In this document: piece after piece, positions 11,338 to 22,389 of the stretch
Position numbering within the stretch: the stretch's first letter is position 1
How the letters are laid out: every line of letters begins with the position of its first letter
Assembly: GCA_029449235.1 (NCBI GenBank)
Contig: JANATG010000018.1
Coordinates: 62,001-126,000 of the forward strand
Direction: 5' to 3'
DNA from: Linnemannia schmuckeri
Lineage: Eukaryota > Mortierellomycota > Mortierellomycetes > Mortierellales > Mortierellaceae
Length of the DNA: 64,000 bases
Program-made: the position numbers and the translations under genes
The notes under the pieces: generated by a model
What the model was told of the DNA's origin: nothing
The model's input: only the letters and a program-made list of their open reading frames with translations
The model's database searches: none

Positions 11338-13513
11338 ATGTCGTCGTCGGCTTCGCATATTCTGCACCGTGGACGGAGTGTGTTCTCCAAACTCAACAAG
11401 AAGTACAGACTTCCAGCAAGCGCAACCCTTGCTACGGCTGCCTCCTGTCCTTATTCCCCTGTTCCTTGCTCTCACACCACCGACGCCTACCTCTCCACCG
11501 AATCATGCCCCTCTGGACAGGCCCATTCCCGGTCCAACTCTACCTCAAACAACAACGACAGCTCTCATAACAACAACAACCCTCAGGATCTATGCAAAGC
11601 ACAACAGCTCTTTGACCTCGCTCAGCAGCTCCTCTTTGGCCGTCACGGACATGCCAAGGACGAGTCCGCCGCCGTCGAATACTACCGTCTCGCCACCCAG
11701 CTCGGCCACCTCGAGGCCCAGGGCGTCCTTGCTTTCTGCTTCGAGTTTGGTCTCGGTCTCCAGGCCAATTACGTCGAGGCCGAGCGTCTCTACATCCTCG
11801 CTGCCGAGAAAGGCGATGGTCTCTCCCTTTCCCGTCTGGCCTTCCTCCGCAAATACGGTCGCCCCTCTGTCAAGATTGACCGCATCGAATCCGAATACTG
11901 GCAACAAAAAATCAATCAACAGGGCCCTTCTGCACTCGCCTGGTTGATGGAGGCCGCAGCCGTCGACAATCACGACTGCTGTCAATTCGCTCTTGGTGTC
12001 TGTTACCACGACGGAGTTGGTGTCGAAAAGAATGCCACCGAGGCCTTCCACTGGTATCGCAAGTCGGCCGAGCAGGGCAACGCCCGCGGTCAGGGCATTC
12101 TCGGCTACTGCTACGGTGAAGGTTTTGGAGTCGAACGGGATCGCAAGCAGGCCATGTACTGGTACAGGATTGCGGCTGAAAAGGGCGAGTCTGTCGCCCT
12201 CTACAACATCGGGTACTGCTACGAGGATGGATTGGGCGTCGAAAAAAACCCTTACGAAGCCGTCAAATGGTATCGCCTTTCAGCAGAACTCGGAAACGCC
12301 TTTGCTCAAAACTCGCTTGGTTATTGTTACGAGGACGGCATCGGTATCGAACAGAATCTGGAATTGGCTGCCAGCTGGTACACAAAGTCGGCAGAGCAGG
12401 GTTATCCATGGGCAGAGTGCAACCTCGGATACTGCAACCAAAACGGCATTGGACTTCCCAAGGACAACGCCAAGGGCGCCTTTTGGTACCGCAAGGCCGC
12501 TCTCCAGGGCCATGCCCGTGCCCAACACAACCTCGGATTCTGCTACCAGAATGGTATCGGTGTCCCCAAGGATCAGGTCGAGGCTGTCAAATGGTACATG
12601 AAATCGGCTGAGCGCGGCAACATCTTTGCCTTCCACTCTCTCGGCTACTGCTACCAGAACGGTATCGGTGTGCAGCAAAACCTTGACGAGGCCGTCTACT
12701 GGTACTACCTCTCTGCTGAAGAGAACCACGCTCCCGCCCAGCTATCACTCGGATACTGCTTCCGTAATGGTGTTGGTGTCCCAAAGGAACCCAAGGAGGC
12801 CGTCAAGTGGTTCTACCGGTCTGCTATCCAGGGCAACGCTCTCGCCCAGAACTCGCTCGGATTCTGTTACGAGGAGGGTCTTGGAGTGGAGAAGAACCGT
12901 GAAAAGGCCGTGTTTTGGTATGAAAAGTCGGCAGCTCAGAACAACCCTTGGGCTCAATGCAACCTCGGTTTCTGTTATGCCAACGAGATTGGTGTGGCTC
13001 AGAATTATGAGCTCGCCGTCAAGTATTACTCTCTCGCCGCTGCCCAGAATCACGCCCGTGCTCAGGACAAGTTGGGTGTCTGTCTGCAACTCGGACAAGG
13101 CATCGCTCAGGACGTCAAGATGGCCGTTCGCTATTTCCGCCTCGCGGCAGAGCAAGGTCACCTCGCCGGACAATATCATCTCGCAAATGCATTGGTAAGC
13201 ATCATCCTTTATTATTGAAGGAAGATGATGATGATCATGCATGCATCGGCTCTCTTTTTTAAAAACTATTGTTTCCTAACGGCGCATTTATCTTTTCATT
13301 TTTTCAATCTCCTATTAGGAAAAGGGACTTGGATGCGAAGTACAGCTGGAAGAGGCATCGATGTGGTTTGAGCGCGCTGCTGCTAATGGATGCCGGACAT
13401 CTCATGAGAGACTTCAACGTCTCCTTGCACGGTCCTGCCTCGAGAATGGCCTGGAGACAAGCGATAGCGGACTCTTCCTTGGCGCCATTGGTCATTGCGC
13501 ACCTGCCGCTTAA
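11338..13513 (+). CDS. Sel1-repeat (SLR/TPR-like) protein
   Basis: Two exons, 11338-13194 and 13319-13513, give 683 residues. After a Ser/Asn-rich N-terminus of about 80 residues come about 13 Sel1-like repeats of 36 residues, with consensus A-x-A-Q-x-x-L-G-[YF]-C-Y-x-[ND]-G-x-G-V-x-x-[ND]-x-x-x-A-V-x-W-Y-x-x-[SA]-A. The repeats stack as alpha-alpha hairpins into a solenoid used for protein binding. No kinase, signal peptide or transmembrane segment is visible. Family members include Skt5-like chitin synthase regulators and Hrd3/Sel1L; this one matches the Sel1-only proteins expanded in Mucoromycota, so the partner cannot be named. A Cys is kept at the same place in nearly every repeat. The 124-nt intron interrupts the last repeat. 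Strong codon bias makes long open frames on the opposite strand, which are shadows. Confidence 0.93.
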
Positions 13514-14438
13514 ACCATCAACATCATTTTTTTCTTTTTGCCTCCCGCATTTACAAAAGTTAACAAAAATCACAAAAACAAAAAAAAAAAAAAAAAAAAA
13601 AAAAAGACGACCTTTGTGTTGTCTTTCAACCAGCGGTCATTCTTCCGCGCATGTACCTATACTCCTTTTCCTCCCTTTTCCTTGCTTTTTCTTTGCATTT
13701 GATACCATAGACTTGTTGTTTTCCACCTTTCGTAATAATATTCTCGCTTGAACCAAAAAGAATGAAGGCCTACTCGCCAAAATGTTCTGCCGGATGAGAA
13801 TGAATGTCCGTTGTAAAGGAAAGTTTTTTGTGAGGGGAGGGCAGTCAACGTAGTACCAACAAAGCCATCGAACGCTGCTCCCCTTTCTTCTCTTTCACTT
13901 CTTACTCACTGTTCTTATTTTTCGCCTATACATGCCCACAAAAATGGTGCAGTCCGATCTCTGTCATTTCGCTTTCGAGGACAGCTCGCCATTTTTTTTT
14001 TTTTTTTTGTCAGCTCTTTTTTTCTATCCCTTATGTCTTTATCCTTTCCCTTTTTCCTCCCTTCCCTTTTTCCCCTTTTCACTTGCAACTTGCTATCCGA
14101 TTTCGCCCAACTTCCCATACCAGCCTCTCCTCTCCTCGATCCTCCTGGATCCTTTTTTCTTTCCTTATCTCCCATTCCCGCCCTGTCTGTTTAACCCATC
14201 AATCACCCCCTTGCTCATTTCTTCTTGTTACAACATCCTTTACTTGTGAGAACAATAAAGACCATTCGAAACAAGATCAAGGAGATACACCGTCTTTTGT
14301 TCTCGCCACGCGGAACAAAACCATCACAGAGCACGCACGCACACACTCACACAGCACACAGCACACATCACATTCTTGTCCTGAGCGAGATAGCTCACTT
14401 ATCGCTACTACTATACAGCAACAAACAACAGGATCCAA
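13514..14438. other. Spacer and leader of the PQ-loop gene
   Basis: Begins with the 3' flank of the Sel1 gene, which includes an A26 run at 13580-13605, then a pyrimidine-rich stretch (13980-14190) and an A/C-rich leader with CA repeats before the ATG at 14439. No other gene is seen. Confidence 0.5.
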
Positions 14439-15378
14439 ATGCCGACAACTAGAGTGATCCTCGAGAATGTGTTTGGAATGCTTGGAATCTTCTTTTGGAG
14501 TTTCCAATTACTCCCCCAAGTGATAGACAACTACCGGGCTAAAACAACCAAGGGCTTATCGTCGAGCATGTTTATTCTGTGGACACTGGCTGCACTGGGT
14601 TTTGGATCGTATGCAGTGATTGAGGGTCTGTCGGTGCCGATCATTGTCCAACCGCATATCTTTGGATTCTTCTCGACGGTTTGCTTTTTGCAGTGCTTTT
14701 ATTATGGCCAGGGACCTGGGGTGAAGGAAGGAGGAGGAGGAGGAGAGATGGATGTCAAGAAGCGGAAGATGTCGTTGAGGGCTATTCTGGCAAGTGCTGT
14801 GGTCTTGTTCCTGGTGTTGGGTGGCGTTGAAGTCGGTGCTTACTTTGCCACCGTTGTAAGTTGAACATCTCTCTGTCTATGTCCTTTTGTTATGTCCATG
14901 CATTTGAGAAGATGATGAGAATGACTCATGACTTTGATGTCCTACATGTCATATACACTTTTTGAAATTTGACGTTTACACACAGACTGACTGCTTCCTG
15001 TTGCAACCCTTCCCTATGAATTTCAAAAATTGATCCCAATAGGCGGGGAAGAACAACAACATCAGAGGGACAATAGAAGCAGCAGGTATTATCCCTGTGA
15101 TCCTCCTCACCGTAGGGTTCTTCCCACAATACGTCGATATCCTTCGTTACCGGTCGGTCGTGGGGGTGAGCATGGTCTTTATTGCGGGGGATGCTGCCGG
15201 GTCGGTATTTTCGATTATCAGTCTTGCGTTGAGGGATGAGTTTGACTTGTTGGCGGCGATGAATTATATCTTGGTGCTGGTGTGTGACTTGGTAGTTGTT
15301 GGTTTTTTTGTTTTTTTTAATAAATGCAATCCGGGAATGGCGAGGGGAGTTGAGCACGAGAAGGAGGAGTCTGTATAG
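14439..15378 (+). CDS. PQ-loop repeat membrane protein
   Basis: Two exons, 14439-14855 and 15043-15378, joined in phase 0, give 250 residues. The protein has about seven hydrophobic segments and two PQ motifs at the ends of helices: LLPQVIDNYRAKTTKGLS near the N-terminus and FFPQYVDILRYRSVVGVS after the fourth or fifth helix, the usual duplicated arrangement of the PQ-loop family (cystinosin, Ypq and MPDU1 relatives of SWEET transporters). A poly-Gly and Lys/Arg loop (GGGGGEMDVKKRK) separates the halves and is likely cytosolic. Family members carry amino acids, sugars or lipid-linked sugars across vacuolar, lysosomal or ER membranes; the substrate here is unknown. The stop is followed closely by AATAAA (15381). 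There is no F-box or domain fusion. Confidence 0.9.
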
Positions 15379-15398
15379 AGTAATAAAAGCTGGTTCTT

Positions 15399-15451
<53 letters not shown>

Positions 15452-15453
15452 GG

Positions 15454-15502
<49 letters not shown>

Positions 15503-15538
15503 GGTGTTGTTGTTGTTGTTGGTGTTGTTGTTGCTATG
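15399..15538. repeat. (TTG)n trinucleotide microsatellite
   Basis: About 45 TTG/GTT units with a few GGT interruptions, directly after the PQ-loop stop codon and its AATAAA. It lies in the 3' flank; the open frames it makes are low-complexity artefacts. Confidence 0.97.
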
Positions 15539-15844
15539 GTTGTTGCTATGAAAGTGTGTGACTGGTGCGGGATCACCCATCTGATTTGATCATACAAAAT
15601 ACGAAACAAAAAATGTTGGTGGCGCACTTTAGAAAATCGATCAATGCCAGATGAATGGATGAGTTCCCGCGCGTCTACTATACCTGTCAGACAAAGATAT
15701 AGCGGCTATCATGTCGTGGAGACATTCTCTTACCTGCTGCTCCTCAGCTACTAGATTTATTTTCCTTCGTAGGGCGTCTCTCTCGTTTTTCTAATGACCA
15801 TTCCATCACTACAGTCGTCAACTAACACCACCGCCTTTTTTGCC

Positions 15845-17616
15845 ATGTCGTCGCCATCGCCATCCTAGGAACGCATTCTCGATATCCCCTAATTTGTGAA
15901 CATGGTTACTTCGCAGCTGGAAAAGATCGACATCGCACGACTCATCCGCACCAGCCAGAATCTGCGCAAGTGCTGTATCCCTGCGCTCTACAAGATCCTG
16001 GACACTCGGAGTGGCGACAAAGCGGTCTTTTTGTCAATTCCCGGAATGCTGGCACTTGGGCGGAACATCCGACACGTCAAGGAACTTGACAATGATACAA
16101 AATGGCTTTCATTTTACTACAATTGCATCCAGACTTTCGAAGAGTTCGAGACACAAGCTGTGGACGTCCATATATCACGTCCGGCCTGGTTGCCGCCATC
16201 CGACTCCTACACCGACCTCCAATTGGCACCCCTTTCACCCATGACTCGCCTGTCAAAGCTTGCTGTGATACTGGACTGCATCAGAAACGAGGAGACACCA
16301 ACCGCGGACACTCTAAAGTCGACTCTAGCAAAGCTCTGCTGGATAATCTCCGTCAATCCACATCTGACGCACCTGGTGGCACATTCTGTTTCCCTCACAC
16401 GTATTTGGGACTTTTGACGATTCACCAGGCTGACTGCTGGAATGGATAGGATCAAGGATCTGAATCTCAAGATCTAGTGTGTTGATTGCAAGGCGTCCCA
16501 AGTTGGCCAGAAACTCTTTTACTGCGTCCAACCATCAGCTTGGCGTCTCCGTATGTATATATATCGATCGGATGACAAGCGAAGGTACTTTCCAGTGGGA
16601 CCAGGACAGTCTCGAAGCGGGCGGTAACGGCGAGTCGATGGCGGTACTCAGGAGACAGGAACCTCTGATTAACCTGGATGACCTGAAGTTGTGGGACATG
16701 GACGGCATGATCTCGACGACCGATATCATTGCAATGTACTTGCATTGCCCCAACATCAGAGGACTAAAAACCTACAACTCTGACGCGACTCAGAAGATAC
16801 AGGACTTGACGGATGCTATCGCCGGGGGTGTCCCAAGGTTAAAAGGCTGCATGGTGGTATGCACGTCTGCGAGCCCTCCGACCACGCATCCGGCGATTTT
16901 GTGACACACGACAACACTCCAACGTATCCACATCAATTGGATGAACGACATCAAACGACTGCCTATTACTTCTGCGATCTTCAACCCATGCATCAGCCTC
17001 GAGTCGCTATGGATCTTCCAGCATCGTCATGGCCTTTGTAGGGACTTGGAAGATGCAAAAGGAACTCCTTAGGTCTGTACCAAGCTTCGTCGCCTCGTCA
17101 TCGGTATTAGCGGCTGTGAGTTCCCATTGCAACTCGAAGGTAACCTTTACTACCAGCGACCGACCCCCATCACTCTTACCGAAGCGGAGACACACCACTT
17201 TGCGCGGCTGGAGATACTGTACCTGCAGATAGGGAGGCTGACAGAGCTACGGCATTTGAACATGAAGATGGTGATACTCAACGATGAGAGCGAGTCAGAG
17301 GGGTACTTGCTGGTCATGTTTGAGTCGTCTCCAATCTTGATGACCCTGGGGGACGTCTCACTCAGCTATCCCAGATATTTGAGTCACAACTAGACTGATA
17401 AAATTAGACCACATCGATGGGTCGTTTGGTGTAGACACAGAGGAGAACGAGCGAACGATGGAGTAGAGAGAAGCCGTGTAGATCTACGAGTACTAGCCGC
17501 GGCTCCGATGGGCCAAACTTTTTGGCGACATGAACAACGTGAGTGAACCGTTCCATTGGCTCCAGAACAAACGTAGACGCGAGGGCAAGAAGCTTAGCTA
17601 CTTTTACGATGACTAG
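15845..17616 (+). pseudogene. F-box/LRR family pseudogene
   Basis: Starts MSSPSPS, then a stop, ERILDIP, a stop (TAA at 15890), FVNMVTSQLEKIDIARLIRTSQNLRKCCIPALYKIL, which has the shape of an F-box. Further on are RHVKELDNDTKWLSFYY, LSKLAVILDC, NPHLTHLVAH, LINLDDLKLWDMDGMISTTDIIAMYLHCPNIRGL and, near the end, LEILYLQIGRLTELRHLNMKMVILNDE and EPFHWLQNKRR..KKLSYFYDD. These are leucine-rich segments of the large F-box/LRR family common in this fungal group, which in intact form select substrates for SCF ubiquitin ligases. At least two stops in the F-box, a stop at 16415-16417, frame changes near 16450 and 16860-17120, and three more stops after 17395 make it non-functional. Introns could explain one or two of the breaks, but not the stops inside the F-box. 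Confidence 0.75.
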
Positions 17617-18455
17617 AATAAACCATCTATCGATGCCTGAGCGCGGACCGGCCTCAGCACACCATTGCTGCTCACAATTTTTGCCTTGCCTCCTTTAGAA
17701 AACAGCTCTTACCGCACAATGGTACCAACCCGGAAAATTACTTACCCTTAGTTTGTGGTCTTTGTCATCGGCTTGGAGATTTAAGGAAAAACAGCAGCAT
17801 TGATCTCGTTTCGGTTGTTTGTAGGTCTAAACTACATATCCATGTCGAGTACACACAAACAGTCAGTCATTCTAACCCGACATTGTTTTGCTTCATCGGC
17901 TAGGGGCTGGATCCTTCTTTCTGTTGTTGACAGCGGCCTGTTTTTGTTTGTTTATCTGTACTGAACTTGTTTGTTTGCCCAGCCCACGCTCCCCATCTAT
18001 TCCTGTGCAACAATGGTGGGGGTCCAACTAATCCAAATAATCCTCTCTTTCTTTCTTTCTTTCTTTCTTTGTGTTTCGATCCCAACAACAGGAACAGCAT
18101 CAATAAAGAATAGAATATTGAGAGAAAGAAACCTCTCTTTGAGCACTTCTCAGCCGAAGGATGTTAAGGGAGTTTCTGATTGTTGCTCTTGCATAGAGTG
18201 CGTAGCCTGTTAGTGTACATCGCTTTACGCACCCGACCCGCGAGTGATCATTTAGCAGGCAGGGGTCTTTATTGTCCCTCTTCCGTCCGAGCGTACGTTT
18301 CTTTCTTTTCTTACTTTTTTTATACGTTTGGTCACCCTTCCTTCTTTTCTTCACACTTCTCCTTGCCCTCCTTCCTCACTTCTTTCCATCAGGAACTCTC
18401 ATTCGTTCATTCTTTCACTCATCCATTCACTCTTCTATTTTTTCCACAATCCATC
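17617..18455. other. Spacer upstream of the acyl-CoA synthetase gene
   Basis: No independent gene is seen. It contains CTTT repeats near 18050-18070, an AATAAA at 18103-18108 and a T/C-rich tract at 18295-18450. It may hold a first exon of the next gene: the frame from ATG 18013 encodes a hydrophobic segment that could splice at 18068 to 18625. Confidence 0.4.
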
Positions 18456-21400
18456 ATGGGCAAGTCAAACAAAAAACGCGTCATTACAATCGTGATTCCA
18501 TTCTTTTAACTCCGTCCAACCGAGGATTGTTATCCAGACCCTTGACCATTAACCTTTTTCTCCATCACCCTTCTTTCTGTCTTTCTCGATTCTATTCCCA
18601 ATGCCACTGTTCAATATCTTATAGCCCCCATCGCTGCAGGTATCGCTGCCACTCTGGCTGCAGGATATTACATCAACGGCAAATATCAGCTCAGCAAGGA
18701 CTTTGAGATTGTTAAGGGAGCAGCTAAAGCTCGCAGGAGGTAATATTATCTCTCCTCCCTCTCTTCTTCTCCCTCGAACCCACTTTTCATTATCTGGGAG
18801 GTCAAAACGAACGACAGAAAAAAGGAGAGTCAGTGACAGTATTAAGAGGTGGCAAATGAAAGTACATGTAATTGAAAGAAGAGGGGTGTGGGAGAACTGT
18901 GTGTATCTGATTTTTTATTTCTTGTGGAGAAAGAACCCAGAGTCAATTTAAGTGCTCTACCTGTGCTGGTCCATGTTTCTGTAGTCCTGGCAGAAACAAA
19001 CACGGAAACAAGATAAGAACGGAAACAAGATAAGAACGAAAACACATTCAAACTGACTGACCCATGGCTCTCAACGTTTGCTTATTCTCGTGTAAACAGA
19101 TTCGAGCAGAGCGTTCGTGATCAGGACTGCAGTCTCTACAACCGTTTCGAGGACCAGGCACACACCCGCCCCAATGCTGTCGCTTTGAGCTTCGAAGGCA
19201 CTTCTTACACCTGGCGCGACCTCGAGATGGGTATGTTCCTATTGATTTTTACCACTGCATTGTGAAGGATGCAACAAAGAAGTGCAAGGGTGGACACTGT
19301 TATATTTTGTTGTGTCTTGAGTAGAAGTAAACCTTGCCCTCCCACCCCTCCCGGCTCGGACCAAATTATTTGTTTTTGTTTGTTTCTTTGGCGCAGATCC
19401 ACCTATAGTCGCAACTTCCTCCACTTCACACTCTTATCCACATACTTACATTCTCCTTTTATGATCCACCTTGAACTGCTTACTCCTTGCTCTTGGTAGC
19501 ATCGAACCGAATGGTAAGTGTCATCTCTTTCGCAACGAATGCTGCAGGGTGGTCGTATATTTACTTACCCTACACCATCCTACCTAATCAAAGTAACTAA
19601 CACAAACTTTAATGATTTGTTAGGCCCATTGGTTTGTGGCCAAGGGTGTCAAGACTGGAGACCGTGTTGCCATGATGCTTCACAACTCGCCCGTCTTCAT
19701 GATTACCTGGCTCTCGCTTCTCAAGCTGGCCGTTGTACCCGCCTTCATCAACAACCAGATCACAGGACCCGTTCTCCTGCATTCTCTCAAGGTTGCCGAC
19801 GCCAAGATGCTTGTCTTTGACTATGAACTGGCCCCTGCTATCCAAGAGTCTCTTCACGCCATCAAGGATTTGGGCTACGACCTCTACACCGTTACGCCCA
19901 AGCAGCAGGTCTTGGGGCAGTTTTACAGCCAATTATCGGAGGATGCTCGTCAGGCAATCGAGACCCCTTCGTTCTTTGGTTATGTCGAATGGCAGCACTT
20001 GAGCACCGAGGGATTCCCCAGAAGCATTCGCAAGCATATCGACATGAAGGACCCTGCGGCACTTATTTATACCAGTGGAACCACGGGATTCCCCAAGGCC
20101 GCCGTCATGGATCACGGACGATGCACCAGTAAATGGCGATTTTGGAGTGTGTTTCGAGGCCCTGTCATTCCAATTGCATGCGGTTCAATGCTAACTAAAA
20201 TATTTCCTTTGAACTTTCTAGTGGCAACGACGTCTTGGGGACATTTGTGCCAGGTCAAGCCCGAGGATAACATCTACATCACCCTTCCACTCTATCACTC
20301 CGCCGGATGTAAGTTCTATCAGGCAAGGCATGGTCCACTTTTGAGTTGTTTTTGGTGCAAAATGGAAATCTAAAGTTTTGTTTCTATTGCTTTCAATTAG
20401 CTATTATCGGAGTGGGTCAGAGTTTCATGACTGGAAGCACCGTTGTCCTGGCGCGTAAGTTCTCCGTCACCAACTTTTGGAAAGACTGCATCGCCTACGA
20501 CGTCAGTCATTTCCAGGTACATACCGGTCTTCTTTCACTCGCCTATTCCTACGGACATCAACCTACATCCAAAAAAGATGATACTAACAATCTCGTTTTC
20601 CCACGCTGTCTTGATGACTAGTACATTGGAGAATTGTGCAGATACCTGTTGAACGCGCCCGAGAGCCCACTAGACAAGAAGCACAAGGTCAAAATGGCGT
20701 TTGGAAACGGCATGCGTCCTGATGTCTGGGGCAAGTTCCAGGAGCGATTCAACATCCCAACCATCTTTGAGTACTACACCATGAGTGAAGGTAACGCACA
20801 TGGATTGATTTTTATTTGTTCATGCGAATGAAGAACAGAGCGAGGCAATTGATATGCTAACTATCGCGAACAAAACTGCTTGGCTGTGAACAGGTACTGG
20901 AGCTTTGTTGAACATTGCCAGAAGCAAGAGAGATCAGGGCGCTGTCGGTTTCCGTGGGCCTATAGTCAGGTACATAATAGTGTATCAATGACACTGTTGT
21001 TGATTGAAAAAGAATCTTGAGAAGCACGTGGCTCACTTATATTTCATGTTCTCATTGCACTGTTAGGGCGCTTCAACCGGGATTCAGGCTGGTGAAGGTT
21101 GATTTTGACACTGAGGAGCTGATCCGCGACAAGAAGACAGGATTCTGCATTGAATGCGGACCCAATGAGATTGGCGAGTTGCTGACGATGGCCGACAACA
21201 AGACACACCACACTCGCTATGTCGGATACTTTAACCAGCCTAAAATGTCGCAAGCCAAGCTGGTACAGAATGTGCTCGTCAAGGACGATGTGTACATGCG
21301 AACCGGTGACCTGTTGTACAAAACTACGGATCAGTACTGGTACTTTGCTGACCGTGCCGGTGATACTTATCGGTGGAAGGGCGAGAATGTGTCGACTGCA

Positions 21401-21832
21401 GAGATTGCAGATTCGATGGGCCGTGTTGAGGGTGTGGCTTCATGTACTGTCTATGGAGTCTCGGTCCCTGGACAAGATGGTCGAGCGGGTATGGCGGCTT
21501 TAGTCTTGAAAGATTCGATTATCCAACCTGTTGCTGGGTCTGGTGCTATTGCTTTGGTGGATGAGGCTGCCTTGGCGGATTTTATTTCGAGACTGAGTGG
21601 ATATGTGGGTAAGAGTCTGCCTTCATATGCGATTCCTCGGTTCATCCGTATCTGTGAACAGGAATTGGAGACGACGGGTACGTTTAAGAACAAGAAGGTT
21701 GAGCTAAAGAAGGAAGGGTTTGACCTGCAGAAGGTCAAGGAGCGGATGTACTGGTGGACCCCCCAGGGGCGCTACCTTCCTTTTGGCGAGGCCGAGAACC
21801 AGGAGATTCTCGCTGGACGCGCTCGTCTCTAG
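18456..21832 (+). CDS. Very-long-chain acyl-CoA synthetase / fatty acid transport protein (FATP/Fat1 family)
   Basis: Activates long and very long fatty acids to acyl-CoA with ATP and aids their uptake; Fat1-type enzymes sit in plasma, ER or peroxisomal membranes. Supported exons: about 18625-18739, 19100-19230, 19500-19513 (14 nt), 19624-20128, 20222-20308, 20401-20516, 20622-20790, 20894-20969 and 21067-21832. The hydrophobic N-terminus (PIAAGIAATLAAGYYINGKY) is followed by the AMP-binding signature IYTSGTTGFPKAAVMDHGR, the adenylate-site region FEYYTMSEG, and the FATP/VLACS motif with YMRTGDLLYKTTDQYWYFADRAGDTYRWKGENVSTAEI. The C-terminal domain ends in YLPFGEAENQEILAGRARL. The first exon is unresolved: the nearest ATG (18456, MGKSNKKR) cannot be joined in frame with an obvious GT-AG intron, while ATG 18013 can (donor 18068, acceptor 18624). 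The family call is very secure; the 5' end is not. Confidence 0.9.
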
Positions 21833-22389
21833 TTTTTTTGTTCTATTTGTTTGTGTTAGTGAATGAAGTCATAAATTTGTATCGCTGTCATGACGACAAT
21901 GATGTGTTTTTCTTGTGGTTGCTTTTAGTTGCGTGTGATGACAAGGAGAGGGAATGAAATCAGCAAGGGGTAGGCAAAGTAGGGCCGAGGCTTTCATACT
22001 TGCGCATCCTGCATTCTGCATCCATCCCCACTCCAAAAAGAATCAAGACAAGTGCGCTCAAGCCATCTTTCTCTTGATACGTGAAACGCCCTGTGGACGT
22101 GAATCCTTCTCGCCTGGTGCTCGAGCAAGTCCAAAGCTTTTTTGCTCCCTGTCTTTCTTCCCGTTCTTTCTCCCTCTTTCTCCCTCTTTGGCCATTCATT
22201 CAGACACAACCATCAACAAACAACCACACAATCACTCCCACCCCCCTCTCTCTCCTTTCTCTTTCCTTTTCTCTCTCCTCTCTCGCTCCTCTCTCCCTCC
22301 TTCTCTCTCTCTCTTACATAGCATCACATACACAACATACACAAAAATAATAACAACAAAGACATAAAGACAGCACTGATCGACAATTC
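21833..22389. other. Spacer and CT-rich leader
   Basis: 3' flank of the acyl-CoA synthetase followed by a CT-rich tract (22140-22320) and an A/C-rich leader up to ATG 22390. No gene is seen. Confidence 0.5.

Noticed and set aside
11590..13242. Several antisense open frames of 114-165 codons opposite the Sel1 gene
   Set aside because: They arise from the strong codon bias of the repeat-coding strand and have the same 108-nt periodicity; no independent start context or domain.
15317..15627. Poly-Asn, poly-Val and poly-Thr open frames
   Set aside because: Pure translation of the TTG microsatellite in different frames.
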